In this document: positions 24,521 to 37,816 of the stretch, piece by piece
How the letters are laid out: each line of letters begins with the position of its first letter
How positions within the stretch are numbered: position 1 is the stretch's first letter
Assembly (NCBI GenBank): GCA_013398295.1
Contig: VZSF01001374.1
Location: 338,708 to 402,707, forward strand
Reading direction: 5' to 3'
From: Chionis minor
Taxonomy: Eukaryota; Chordata; Aves; Charadriiformes; Chionididae
DNA length: 64,000 bases
The notes under the pieces: model-generated
What the model saw: only the letters and a program-made list of their open reading frames with translations
Databases searched by the model: none
What the model was told of the DNA's origin: nothing
Program-made: the position numbers and the translations under genes

Positions 24521-26369
24521 TGCAGCGCTTCTGGCTCCGTCCTGGCTTTTGCTCTCTCCACATGCCGCTTTCCTTGCTTGAGCTCTTTGCCTTCAGTCTA
24601 GGGATTGGATCTATCACAGTGGCTTGCTAAGAACTGGCTGGAAAGTCTGTAGATACGATGTGCTTTTGTATAGGAAACAGTCCACCTTTTGCCCTCGTCT
24701 AGGCATAAACTTCTCCTATTTTGTGGCCCATTGGGGAGGGAGGCTCTGATTTCTCCAAAGCATGAGCCCAGCCAGGGGCTATCTCACAGTGGCTGGTTTT
24801 CCCGGTTGACTGGACACTGTGTCCTACAGACCGGGACCATCTTCTCCTTGGGTGCTCTGATGTGAACGTTGCTATCGGTTCTGTGGGGCATCAAAGCTCC
24901 TGAGCAAATGGCTGTCCTGAGGTCATGGTCTGGATTGCTGCGCTGCAGCCTTCCCAAACTTGCTCAGTACCCATCCAGTTCTCAGCAGTGCCCTTCAGGG
25001 TGTGAGTAGGTATGGAGGCAAGGTGCTTATATTTGCTGACAACATGCATCTTCCCTTCCGTGTTGACTCTCGTGTTGAAAAAGCTCATAATGACATTGTT
25101 TGATGTTTTCTTGGGCATCCTGTCCACAAATGACTATGCAAGTCTCATTCATGGCCGATGAATCACCTCCGCCTCCCTCACCTTTCTTTGAGCCAAGATA
25201 CTTTAGCATTTCTGCATTGCACTCAATATACCTTAAAGCCACTAATTTCCATTAAGCTGCCTAGGATGGAGTGTAGCTGAGCTTGGGTGTCTCCTGTGTG
25301 CAGTGGTGAGCATCCCCAGTAGGTTTCAGTGGCGTGGAGGTGAAACCTCAGTGCACTGTTCTGCCAGCGCTGCTCCTGCGAGCATCCTGCAGATGCATTT
25401 TTAAACAAACTCTGGAAGTTTAGTGTATAGTCTTGTGCCAACTTCAGGAGCGCCTGCTCTCTCTCTCCCTGTGTTGTAACCTTTGTCAGCCTGGCTCTGA
25501 TAGATGCTATTAATATTTTAGAGATCATTTAGGATCTCCGCCTTGGCTGTGCTCCTTGCTCAGGGAAGAGCTGTCCTGCATGGATGCCTGCAGCTGCCAG
25601 AGGAGCATGCTTGCTATCTGCCGGTGTGTTTTGAAGGAGGCAGGTCTGCAGGTTAGCAGGCCACCAGGACTAATGAGAGCACAAAGCATTCAAACAGCTA
25701 ATTGCTAGCCTCCAGCAGGTCCAAGCCTCCTGGGACCTTGCCTTCCGTCCTTGCCTTTTGGTAAAGGGGACAACTTCTCTCTGGACATTATCCCACCGAC
25801 TGCATTTGGCCAAGGTCCTTGCTGTGGAGGGGTGTCCCCATGCCTCTGCTTAGCCCTTCCAGTTCCTGGAGCTGGGCACGGCGAAGCTGCCAAACCCAAA
25901 AGAGAGAGCTCTGCATCATCTCTTTGTGTTTTGGGTCTCCCTTTGCCATTGCACCATGTATGATTTGGCCACATGGAGTTGGTGCTGCTGCGGGGTTGGG
26001 CTTTAAGCTCAAGTTGCAGAGTTCACCCATGCCTTCGTCGCTCCCAGATGCGTCGCTGGTGCTGATCGGGAGGTGAGTGACATCCTCTGTCAGTGCTCTG
26101 CAGTGCATCATCTCCAACTGCCTCTCAGGACCTGCACGTGGACCCATCCTGCACCTCCCTGCCTTGTGCTCTGCCCTTGATCTGCTCTAAACAGTGGAGC
26201 TGCGTGGCCGTTCCTCTCTGTGCAGGAGAGCTCTGGTGGTGCTCTGCTAGCTCAGCCTTCCCCATGGGGGCCAGCTAAATCCAGCGGTGGGAATGGGGCT
26301 GATGTGCTGCAGGGACGGGGGTGCCGGCAGATCCAGGAGACAGTGAAGCTGTGTGGCTGAATCCCAGAC

Positions 26370-26620
26370 TGTGTTTGCTCTGCCTAATTATCGAAAGTAT
26401 GAGTTTGTTCTGCTAGGTGCACATTATGCCTTTATTGTGGTGTAATTATGCCAGCTGCCTATGTTTAGTGTCATAAAAAGGAATAAAATGCCCATTACCC
26501 ACCTAAAGAATTCTTCTTGTGGTTTTTTTTTTATTTTTATTGCTCTGGCGTACACAGTGGGGATATCTTTGATCGGCAATTCTCCATGTAAAATAGCTAG
26601 TGAAATACTGTGCCTTTCGG
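26370..26620. promoter_or_regulatory. candidate conserved noncoding block
   Basis: AT-rich block with cctaattatcgaaag (about 26382), gtgtaattatgcc (about 26440) and gtcataaaaagg (about 26470; CDX/HOX-like ATAAAA). An overlapping 147-codon frame (26461-26904) begins in it but has no recognisable domain and is treated as chance. Confidence 0.3.
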
Positions 26621-27479
26621 AGAGCTCCTCCAGCCAGCAGCCTGTGAAGGCAGCTGGCCCACCAGCCTCACCTGGCGCTGCCTCTGCTGCTTACTGCCAG
26701 CCCGATCTGGTGGTCAAGATGGTGAAGCCACCACGCTGCCACCACACCGCCTTCCCCTGCGGGAGCTCGGCTGCTTCCTGGCAGCGTTTTCCTGCTGCCC
26801 TCCAGGTCCCTAAGCTCGCTCGTGCCGACACAGCGCCCGAGAGGTGCAAAGTGCTTTCCAAGCCTGGGAGAAGCCACAACTTCTCTGCCTGCAGAAGCTG
26901 TTGAGAAAGACACGACGGTGCCTGTGTCTGGCTAAGCTATTTTTTGGACAGAATGATGTGTCAAGGAGCCCTGTGTGTAGGGGAAGCTCGTAAGGTAGTT
27001 GAGGGAGCAGCGCAGAGTGATGTACGGGTGGGAGTGGTGTGCTCCTTCACCCTGCCTTGTCTGGCGTTCCGAAAACACAAGCCAAGTGGCATAAACCTGC
27101 CCAACGGCCTGGTAGTGCTCTTGTAAGAGCAGGGATGCTAAGCCTCGTGCCCCAGCCAGCCTGCAGCCCCTGCAATTGGACTTTGGCTGCTTTGAGGTTT
27201 TTTGTGGCATCTAAATATTTGGGGCCATGTTTTTGTGCTGGTGAGAGATGCCTCATAGGACCACATCCACCAAGAGCTGAGGTTCTCTGCAAACATCAAT
27301 CACCAAAACACATACCCTGCCAGGAAAGAGTGGAGGAAGGCTTGCTTTGTGTGTGTAAATACTAGGAACATTTTTGGTGATATTAAATAATCTCTGGTGG
27401 GGAAAAAAATACTGGAAACCCCAAATCCAAACCCCATATCTTCAGAGGTTGTTAAAAACTGCCTTTCCGCCTTGCCTTC

Positions 27480-28300
27480 TTCTAATAGTTTCAATCTCTA
27501 ATTGGAAATGGACTTTATTAGCCTCATTAGGAGCGGTTAGCACTGCCTATAGATAGCTTTTAAATATATGGTTTCAGTGGAAGGTAAACCTATTGGTTTA
27601 GTTGCCTTATTTTTCAACTTGATGGTATTTTCAGCAGGTCCCTGCTACCCCCCAGCCCAGCTGTGCCACAGATACCTCGCACAATGTCCCTTTTAATCCC
27701 CTCCGCTTATTTTTTACGTCAGGTGTTCCTTGAAGTGGCCTTCACAGCTCTCCACCCTTTTAGCCGACGACTACTTCAGGGGAAGATGGACTTGTGCCTC
27801 CCTGCAGCTTCATTGCATATGCACACGCCGTCTGCCCCGGCGGCACGATTGCCTTGGTGAAGAATCCAAGGGGCTGCTGATAGCAATCATTGATTAAGAG
27901 GGTAATTGTCCTGAAAATTCAGATTGATCAAAAGGCAGAAATGATAACTTGTGTAACTGTGTTTAAAACTACGTCCTGTCAATAGGGGAGACTGAGACGT
28001 GGCGAGCAGAAAGCAGGGAGAATTGGATGTGCCTGTGGTTCGGGGAGGAGGGGGAGCCATTCTTCCTTGGGGTCCGTAGCAGGATGTTTCTTGTCACTGA
28101 CGCTGGGCTATTGGAGATTCAATCACTTTTATCTTCCCCTCTCTCTCAATCCAAATGCCTTTTCATATTAGAAAATTAGAATCAGCTCTGCTCATGCAAG
28201 ATTTATTAGCTCTGCTGAGCAATACCACAGAAGAGTAAATGATGTCGCATTTCAGGGGCTTTTTACACATTATGACCAAACTTGCAACTTCTTAAGTATT
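27480..28300. promoter_or_regulatory. candidate conserved noncoding region
   Basis: Mostly AT-rich with repeated CAAT/ATTGATT-type cores (for example atcattgattaagagggtaattg at about 27884-27907, agattgatcaaaagg at about 27921, and ttagaaaattagaatcag at about 28168). There are no repeats and no exon signature. Regulatory function is inferred only from texture. Confidence 0.3.
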
Positions 28301-28797
28301 CTTCCATTGAGCACTGCAGGGCGTGAAAGGGATGGGGAAACGAACTTCTCTCTGGAAATAGTTCTGCACCAGTCTGGATCTCTCTTCTTTATTATTGAAA
28401 TGATTGGATTTGGTTGGTAATACAGATCTTTTCTTTGGGCTCAGTTTCTGCACTTATTGCTCTGGAAATCAAACTCTAAGAATTGAGCCTGTTTATTGTG
28501 TTTTTTTCTTGGTTCCCTTTATACAAACACTTTTCGGTGCTAAAATGTATGTCTTCAGAGCTCTGCTGCTAGCTGGCACTCATTTACATCTGAAGAAGAG
28601 GAATCTTGTTTCCTGCTCAAATTGTTTCACTTGTGTTTTGCACTGGGTGGCTGCTTTTTTAAATGCCTTCTGACCTTAGGTCATACACAGCTCATGTTTT
28701 GCTTAGTGACGGTCCTTTGGTCTTCAGGCAGTAGATGCTAAAGCTCTTTAAAGGCATGAATGAATTTAGGCTCATAAAGCTCAGTAGATAATATTCT

Positions 28798-28925
28798 GGG
28801 GATACTGAGGCACGGATGAGTTGGAAGATTTTCCTGTGAGTCCGTATCAGAGATTGAAATAGAAATCAGGTCTCATCTCTCCTGCCCCTGGGCTTCAGCA
28901 ACAAGGCTTGCTTGCGAGTCTTTTC
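28798..28925 (+). mobile_element. MIR-like SINE 3' relic
   Basis: 'ggggatactgaggcac' is followed after a gap by 'atcaggtctcatctctcctgcccctgggcttcagcaac'. This follows the common sauropsid/mammalian SINE segment 'ggggaaactgaggcacagag ... gaacccaggtctcc...'. It is degenerate and in plus orientation. Confidence 0.55.
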
Positions 28926-31900
28926 ATTTTCAAATTGCTTTGCAGGCATTAAATCCATGCAGCATCCTCATGGGCTGGCTGCACAAGAGGGTCGCTCAGC
29001 CGCAAGAGTCGGAATGATGGGCTGTTTGGGAGCCTCTGCCTGAGGTGCTATTCAGAGTCATTCTCCCCCTCTCAAAAATTAAGGCATATGAGGTTCACAA
29101 TATTTCACTGATGATATACAAATCCCTGGTGCTCTGTAGGATTCCACCCCTCTCACAATGGGCATCTACAAAAATAGTGGCTGTTGTCAGGGTGAACACT
29201 GTTTTTCTGCCAGTTCTGGTTTGGAATATTCCCAAAAGGGAACAATTTTTTCTCCAGCCATCATTATTTAGGGAAGTAGACAGCACCACACAGGGATGCT
29301 GATGCCACTACTCTGTGTCTCATACCAAAATCAGCATTAAAAACAACAGAAGCCAGAATCAAGCTTCTGGATTCCAAGGAAAGGAATAGTCTGTGCATAG
29401 CTTCATCTGCTGTCATCGTTGTGTGGTGGAGCCCGGTGCCTGCAGCTGAGCATCTGCCAATCTTTTGTCTATTTGGGTCTGACTTTTCCTTGACGTGGCT
29501 GAGCTGCTGGGAGGATTGTAGTGCAGACATGGCAGAGGAGAGGTTGGGGTGGCCTCGTGGGTAGGATCCTCGCTCTCACCACCCATCAGCGCAGCCAAGA
29601 CGGAGCATCTACGTGGCTCATCGTTGTAGGCTCCAAATGCTCAGCATCGTCTTCTACTTAGCAGATTTAAAGGGACTTTATTAACAGGCAGTACTAATTA
29701 CATTTAAAACAACACCATACTTGGACCTGTCCAAATGCCAGTCTAACTTGGCACAAAGTTTTGCCATTCATCTTAACAAAAGGCATATCTGAAGAGCTGC
29801 TTAAAGCTGTGGCTGGCTGGCAGGGAGGTTTCTCATCGAGTGTTGGTGCTTGGGAGGCGGATACACTTGATAAGCAGAAGGACTTGACTTTTTCCCCTTC
29901 CATGTATAAGCACTATGTATTATTCAAGGTCTTCTTAAGTCAATGCTGGGTTATTAATCGGTCGCTTCTCTGCGTGTTAAATTTGCCTGCTAATTTTGAG
30001 GCTCTGGAAGAGGACTGCAGCAGAGCTCACACAGTATTTTCCCTCCGTGAGTCTCCGTACAGCTGTGTGTGTGATCTGGGGCTGCTGCACCCCCTTGCCT
30101 TGGGTTTAGATGATGTGGTGCTGCCTGTGTGCCAGCTGCACGGCGAGGTGAGCTCCAGGTTATTGACTTAATGTTCCTATTTCCAAATAGTCACTGTTGG
30201 TGTTGGGGAGCCGGGGCAGGACCAGAGTAGTGAAAGCCTTGCTGAACCTTGAGGGGCCCCAACAAACCACTTCCTGAGGACTGGGGTTACTGCAGTCCCA
30301 GGTGACACTAGAGAGATAACAGCAGTGTCCAGGCGCAGGGCAGGCGTTGTGCACAGCCCAGGAGGGATTTGCCCCACGAGACAGAGGTTACCCACCTCCC
30401 CTGGGCTCCCACTGGCTTTGCAAGCTAATGTGATGAGTTATTTGCAGCTGGTTTGGGGACAGCCTCTGCATCTTGGGGCTCTTCCGTCCCTGTCCCCAAG
30501 CCAGGACTCCATGCTCCAGTCTCCTCTCCTTCCACAAACTCTGGCAGCGGTAGGCAAGGCACGTGGGCCAGCAGTGCCTGCACGTTCCAGGAATCACATC
30601 AGCTGTCATTACTTACATTACCTTGATTGGGAACAGTCAGTTATGGCACCGTCCATCATCATGTCTCTCCCGGGAGATGCTGAGGAAGGAGGAGAGGAGC
30701 AGGAATTATAAAGTGCTTCTGTGGTACTCCGCCAATCCCACTGCTCTGTTGGCTGAACATCTGTCATCACACAGCTTGAAGAGAAGGTGCTTTGTCTGAT
30801 GAATCTTCCCATTGTAGCTCCACAGGGAGGAGCCTTCTGCAGCACCAGGACTGCCCCAAGGGAAGAGCACTGGGGGCTTTTGTGGAGTTTAACTTAAAGG
30901 GAATGATGATAGTGCCTGGAAAGCTCTGTGGGGGACTGCAGGAGAGCCTGCTGAACGTCTGGGGCTGCAGGCTGCGCTCTCCTGGCTGAGGGCTGCTTTG
31001 GAGCCGGGAAGAGTTACCAAAACTATCTCTGGTCCGAATGACGCAGAGCTTGCACGCTGTCTCCACATGTGACTGCGGAGGATTCTTCGCCATGTCTTAG
31101 GTGGGAGTTCATCCTCCATTTGGCTGGGAGCTACAAATTCTCCTAATGAGAATGAGATTTGGCTTTTGATGAAGGAGACTTCTTACGGAAATTTCTAATG
31201 GATATTTCTAATGGAAAATGATCTGGAAAGCTTCCAGCCCTCTCTGCCCCAATTGATTTGGGACTCTGGCTACAGTTCCACCAGTGAGTCTCTTCAGCTG
31301 GAGTTCCCCTTGCAGGCTGGGGGACAACACGTGGCAGTAGCTGGGTCCATCTCTGGTGGCAGAGCCCATGGTGCCATGTGTGGTGGGGAGAACAGTTTGT
31401 CTGTCTAGAAGCCTGCTGTGAATAAATTTGTGCCTGAACTCAAGATGGGTTTGAGGGTAAGGAGGAAGAGGAGCTCTGGGGCCATGGCCAGGAGGTTCTC
31501 CAGGGCTGTAAGGCCAGGTTCCCCAAGGTTTGTGTGACCATATTCGTCAAGGCTGAAAGCAAGAGTGGCTCAAGAAGTACACACTGCCTGGCAGGACACA
31601 CTGGGGGGCAGAAAGGCAGTAGTGCCTGCCTCCTTGGGTTTCTTGCTGTGTGCGTGTTGGTCCTGGTGCTGTAACTTTGGGAGAAACTCTACCTGTTAAG
31701 CATGGTGCTCACATTTTAATTTGTTAGCTGGGCAGGGGGTGAGGGTGGCCTGGCAGCAGGTGGACCTCAGTGAGTCCCAGAGAGATTGGTGTTCAAACCA
31801 GCTGGGACCTCGCAGGGCCTCTTCAGAGATCAGGCAGTTGTAGGGGATGAAAGCCAGGGCAGGAGAGGGCTCCACCCTGGGACTGCAATGGGAAAGAGAA

Positions 31901-34059
31901 GTTTCACGATTCTGTACGTTTCTCCTTGGAGCAGCTCCATCAAAGGCAGGAAGATGGTTCAAATGGAGATCTTAAAACACACAGAGGAGCTGGCTGGTGC
32001 CAGCAGTGGCACATGGGTGCTGTTGTAGGGCACGTGTGGGTAGGTCATGGGTGGCTGAAGCAGCCTGGTCTCAGCCAGAGCTGTTCAAGGCATCTTGTGT
32101 GAGTACAGCCAGTGAGGTCTGACCTGTAATCCATCCTGTCACTTAAAGAACTTGCACTATACAGAAGTGATGTTTTATGTGCGTCAGGGGCATTGCTGCT
32201 GTTCCTCTCAGCGCAGTTTGAAGAACTCTTCCTGTCCCCAGCTTTAGGTGTAGGCTTTGTTGTGCTGGATGGCCCAGGTGCATGGAAGGAGCTTGCTAAG
32301 CAAAGAAAAGATTGCAGAGGGTGCATGGAGCAGAGGAGAGCCTTTCTGGAGGTGGGTTTCCATGGTGGGGGGATAGCTAGTGAAGTGAGTAAATACATGC
32401 TATAAACATGTTCAGAGCATCTCTGTGTGAAGAACTCAGAACAGCCTTTTTGAGTAAATAGAAAGAGAGCCTGGGTTCAGTTCATATGTCTGTTTTCTTT
32501 TCTTCTTCTGGTCAACTGTGGCTGTAGATAAGAGTTTTCTATTTGAAGTTCAGAAGGGAAGGGAAATCCATTGTTAGAAGAGGAGAGTTTCTTTTTGCTT
32601 GATATCTATCTCCAGCGACACAGCAGAGAAGGAAGAGATTTGCTATGATAACGGTAGCTTTTAAAAAAAAAAAAGGCACATTGAGTGTTGCTTTTCTCTG
32701 TACTTCAAAGCCTGGAGTAATATGGAACAGTGTAAAAGAAGAGAGGAAAAAAAAAACAACCTAGCCCAGCCTCTGCACGGGGGCTGTGAGTGCAGAGCCA
32801 TAATAGAGCAACATCCTGGCCAGAAACCCAGTGCTCTGCCCCAAACGTTCGTCTGGGCTTGGCGTAAGTATTATTTGGTGTGCACAGCACCTGCCAGGAG
32901 TCCACGGGGATGGACTCAAAGGTGGATGCTCCTTGTGGAGGGGGCAGAGGGAATGCTTTGCAGGTGTGCATCCTATGAAAGGACTGAACTAAGGGAAGTT
33001 GGTCACTGGAATTAAATTCAAGCAAGTCTGGAAGCTGCATGGGAAAAATGTGCCAATAAACATTTAATTATTAAAATAACTCGGAGATTGCATGGAGTGT
33101 TCAATACGGCATGGCAGAGTGAAAAAGCTGAACAGTGCAGCTCCGGTGAAGGCTGTGGGTGGGAAATGGCTAAACGCCTCCGTCCATGCGCCCCGGAGCC
33201 AGTGAGGTTGGCTTTCTGGGGTCCTGGGCTGTAGGATCCGCTTTCCCTGGGGCTCAGTTGTTTCTGAATGAACCAGAGCAGAGGAGTGCTGGGAAGGGGG
33301 TGCCTGTGGCTGCCACCCCCTTGCTTGGAGCAGGCACAGCTGAGCTCCGTGAGCGTACAGGGGGGCTCAAGCCTCCACGATCGCCAGTGGGACTCAGGTG
33401 GCCCAAATGCAGGTCCAAGCTGTGCAGTGTGGGCAGGGATGGGAGCTCCCTGCTAGGGGACAAGGCAGGGGGCAGAGAGGTGCAGCCTAGGGAGCCGGAG
33501 CTTGTGATACCCCCGTTGCAGTACAGCTGTGTCCATGCAGGCCTCCCCTCTCCTCTGGCCCCGTGGGTGCCCTCCAGCCAGGCTGATGGCATGGGTTCCC
33601 TCATCTGCTCTGCTGCCGTTGTAGCTTTGGTCTTCATCCCCGCCCCAAGCTTGATGCATGGTCCTGGCTTATGGGACAGTCCTTGTCGTGCCAGCCCGCT
33701 GCCACTCTGCCAGCGTGTCTTGTGCTCGCTGAGCTGCTGGGGCACCCCTGGAGCAGACACTGGCCCAGCCCCTCTGTTCCCCTTTGACAAGCTAGTGTAA
33801 GTAAAGGAGAGAGCAAGTGTGTGCTGGAGGCTTTGCCTCTGCAGGAGTCTGGGGAGAATCAGGACGAGAAACCAACAAACTCATTTTCAGCACTGACCTG
33901 AGTGGAGGCTGGAAGTGAAAAGATTTCCAGCAAACCTGGGCTGGTCAGGGTTGCTAACGAGCCTTTCCTTTGAGCAATGTTTTACATTCTTTAAAGATCG
34001 CAGGGAGCTCTTGGGGAGAATCTGCTAAAGTAAATGGCAGAGTCAAGTGTGCCGGCTCC

Positions 34060-34180
34060 TTTCTTTCCCTTTTCTTTTCCCTTTTTTTTTTCCTTTCCCC
34101 TTTCTTGGTTCTCTTTATTATGTGGAGTTGCTCTGGCTCTTTCTCTCACTTCTGTTTCTCCTTTTGTTCTCTCTTTGTCT
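34060..34180. repeat. polypyrimidine tract
   Basis: An almost uninterrupted C/T stretch with T runs, strongest at about 34062-34110. Low-complexity DNA that yields Phe/Ser-rich chance ORFs. Confidence 0.8.
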
Positions 34181-35724
34181 ATTTATCACACTGTGAAGGT
34201 TGAAAGAGATGTTATTAATCTGGGAGAATGAAGGCAGGATTAGTGGTATGAATCGGATTTTGAGAGCTGTAATGATAGAAAGACTCGCTCTGCTGGCGGG
34301 CTGCGTGAGTTTGATAAATGGGGAGCACTCCAAACTGACTCGCGCCTTCCTCCGCACTGCTCGCTTTGCCCGCTGGGGCGTGCCATGCTCTCAGATCTGC
34401 CAGCCATCCCACACCGCTCCTACCTGAACCAGAGCAAAAAGCCAAGGGTAAATCAGAGACAAATATCTCCCATTGCACTTAAAGAGATCATTTCTTTCAA
34501 CATCTTTTTCAAACAGAGTCCTGTCAAGTTCTTGGACAGCCTTGTGTGGAGGTAGGATCCTTCCTTGGAGTATGGCTCGGAGCCGCGGCCATGCGTTATT
34601 GTCTCCCGCCATGGCTTTGCAGAGAGCAGTGGGGAGTTAGTGTGGCTGCAGCAGAGCTCCCGTCCTGCAAGGCACAAAGAAGCAGGATCATCTCTGTAGG
34701 GCTGCACCCTGCTGTGTTTTCCTTCCAAGGATTGCACCAGGCTTCAAAACCCCGTGGGGCTGGGACAAGGCAAGGGGTATTTCCTCAAAGTTGCTTTGGG
34801 GTCTTTGCCCTGAAATCTCCTGAACGAAGGGTCCTGCCCTTGCCTAACGTGAATCAAGTCCCCTGTTATCAAGTTTTATGGGAGCAAAGTAGGTTCTGGG
34901 GACAGGCAGGCAGACTCCCCAGCTATGGGGCAAAGCAGGACTGTCTGGACCAGCATCTTTAGCAAGTAGGGTCCCCCCACTGCACGCTCACCCGCTTGAA
35001 CCCTTCCTCATCCCCACCTTTGGGTGTGTGGTGGTCCATATTGCACCTTACAGAGCCAGAAAAGCTAGGGACAGACTCCGAGCTGTAGGGTACGTTGCAG
35101 ATTGGAGCTCATTTGTGAGTGCAGAGCTCACTGCCTTGTTGCGGTTGTATGTGGGGGCTGTGCTGTTGTCCTAGGTCCCTCTTGGTGGTCTTCATCCCAC
35201 CCTGTGCTCTGGCTTTTGCTGTGAACATTTTGGGCTCGCTGCTTGCTGTCACGGCTAGGTCTGGGTTTTGTGGGCCAGCCCAGGAGGCTGCATTTGCTGA
35301 AGTGAGATGTGGTCACGTGAAGGCCATGTGCAACGTGTTGGGAAGGTTCGTGTCACTGTGTGCCTTGGTGCCCCTCGTCCCAGAGACTGTGGACATGGTC
35401 TTGCCCCCACAACCCAGCCAGAGTGTCTGGTGGTGGGCGCAGGACCACCTGCCACCACAAGGTTTGTATCTCACTCAGGTTGAGCAGGGGATTATTGCTC
35501 AGCAGAGGAGGGGAACAGCAGCATGGGGGGGGACCCTGCTTTGAAGTGGGAGTCAGACCACAGGCAGCCCAGAGTTGTCAATGTCCCTTTAACTACAAGG
35601 TAATGGACTCCCCCACGCTCGGGCTGAGCTCTCCTCCTGCCTTTGCAGGAACGGTAATGATTGTCAAGGTAGAGCTAATGAGACGTGCACATCTTTAAAG
35701 GATCGTGGCTTCCGAGACAAAATT

Positions 35725-35770
35725 AAAAGAAAAAAAAAAAAAAGGAAGGAAGGGATGGAGGAAGGAGAGA
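35725..35770. repeat. poly-A / GGAA-rich purine tract
   Basis: A run of about 15 A is followed by ggaaggaaggg and ggaggaagg. It is purine-rich simple sequence. No retrotransposon body was recognised upstream of it. Confidence 0.8.
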
Positions 35771-37559
35771 AAGTCCAAGTGCACTGCCTTGGCCAGGGAG
35801 GCATCGCTCTGTCCATCCTGCCTGCCCACCCCTCAGCAGGATCACCCCAAATGACTAGCAGGGTCTCTCTGCTTGCTGCTGCAACTCCCGTTTGGCCCTG
35901 GGAGCCTCCTCGTCTCCCTGAGCCCCTCCGCCCTCTGTCCCCCATCCCTTCCATGGGCTCTGGTCCCCAGGGCAAGGGAGCAGGACACCGCTGGGCATGG
36001 CAGGCAGCGCTTTTGGGCAGGCAGCAGCAGGAGGAGGGCAGGCAGCCCAGCTGCCGTGGGGCAGCGGAGCTGGAAGGCGGAATAGGAGGAGATGGAAGGA
36101 GATGAAGGAAACGGGAATGTCCTGTCCTGGGTCAGTTGAAGATGTGGAGATGGTCAATCCTGGCTGGCTCATCCCTCTCGCCATCCCTTGCTCCCAGATC
36201 TGGGATGCTGCGCTTGGCACTTCCAGGCATACATGAAGGTGCTGTCTGGATGCCAGGGAGTTAAGGATCTCCCCCAAAATGCCTGACCTGCAGGGGGAAG
36301 GAAGTGGTGGCTACCCTTTGTTGTTGGCAAATGCCCCGTGGGCGCTCCTGGCTCAGGAGAGGCTGTGTGGACCAAGCTGAGCCAGGATCTAGCCCTTCAA
36401 GAAGAGCTAGTGGGAAAGCTGCGACATTATGTGCCATGCATGGTGTGACTGTCTGCACACACATTTCCTCCCGTTCTCACTATTTCAACTTCACAGGTTG
36501 AATCGGTTCAGAGCAGCCAAACTAAATGAGGAGAGAAATGATCAGTCAAATATTTCTTAAATCCTGTCTTTAAGAGCTAAGTGCTTGGCTGGAACTTTAA
36601 GGCAGGTAATGAGGCTCTCTTCAGATCAGCTTGTGATGTGGAAACTGCTAGATTGACCAGGCTGTAACTGGAAGAAAGCTGTCACAGCTGGGGATGGTGC
36701 AGCGCGGGACACCCCATGCCCCAGCACTCTGCTCCAACTTGCTGCCACCCACAGCTCCCTGCCGCCTGGACCCGTCTTTGCCCTCATCCTGCAACGAGTA
36801 AAATACAGCTGGGATCTGGGGGGAGCCGCCTGCTTGCACAGAACTGGGTGACTCTCATCCACATAGGGAAAAATGTGTGTCAGCCGGTGCTTTGGAGTCC
36901 AGCCCCGGTTTGCTCCGGGCATCCAGGTGAGAGCCTGGGGAGGAGGCGGCGACTCAGAGGACCCCTGTCCCTCCAAAGGTTTCTCACTGGTTTTCAGTTT
37001 TAAGCTGACAGATTTGTTTTGCTACAAAAATCAGAGTGACTTCAAGCTTTGCAATGGTTCCATGGGGTGGAGTGCTCTGTTAGCTTCATGTCTGGCTGGT
37101 GCAAGGGGAGAAGGAAAACCATGTCATTCTTCCAGCAGCCTGGTAAGGATGTGTTGGTAGTATTGGTCCTTCCTTTTCAAGACACTGTCCTTCCCTCAGC
37201 AGTGGGATACCAGCAGTGCTTGTCTGCAGCAGGACGGCACCTTTGGAAGGCACTTTCTGGAGCAAAGGGGTTGTTTTGCTGGAGGAAAAGTGGCAGTGCA
37301 GGAGGAGCAGCAGAGGAGAAGGGAGCAATGCTGGGTGAGATGGGACATGTCAAGTGTCTCTTCCTAGCTCCAAAAGACTCGATTCTCCTTTAATCTGGGA
37401 CTGGGGAAGAAGCTGGTCTACTGTTATGTAGAAGAATTTGTTCTGCAGCTTGTGCAAAACTTCTGTGCCGCTGCTACTTGTCATACCGTGCCCGCCTGGC
37501 ACCACCTTGCCATCCTGCTCTCTTCTGGCCCTCTCCGGGGCAGGAGCTGGGGACCCTTC

Positions 37560-37740
37560 AAGCTTTCTGCTTTGTATCCAGGTTTTTTAGGCCTTCTGTT
37601 GTTAATTATTGAGATGTAATAATGTGATTAGTGCACTATTAAAAAAATCGCTGATATGATTACCATGGATTTAATATCACATGATATATCATTACATTGT
37701 TACATGGTGACAGATGTAATTGAAATACACTTATTGGAGC
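37560..37740. promoter_or_regulatory. candidate enhancer-like homeodomain cluster
   Basis: Between 37602 and 37731 there are about ten TAAT/ATTA cores, several spaced 5-12 bases apart, with a perfect 12-base palindrome ATGATATATCAT at 37681-37692. No repeat family is recognised. Base composition is far more AT-rich than its neighbours, which raises the chance rate of such cores, so function is only inferred. Confidence 0.4.
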
Positions 37741-37799
37741 CTGGGGTCGTGTTTCATTCAATCACAGCAGCACCTCTGGGGGGCAGAGCAGAAATGGCT

Positions 37800-37816
37800 G
37801 AAAAAAAAAAAAAAGG
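37800..37816. repeat. poly-A run
   Basis: A run of about 14 A followed by gg, with no recognisable element upstream. Confidence 0.85.

Noticed and set aside
33186..33800. 204-codon plus-strand frame with an overlapping 178-codon minus-strand frame.
   Set aside because: Compositionally biased translations on both strands at once, no domain and no codon evidence. GC-rich intron.
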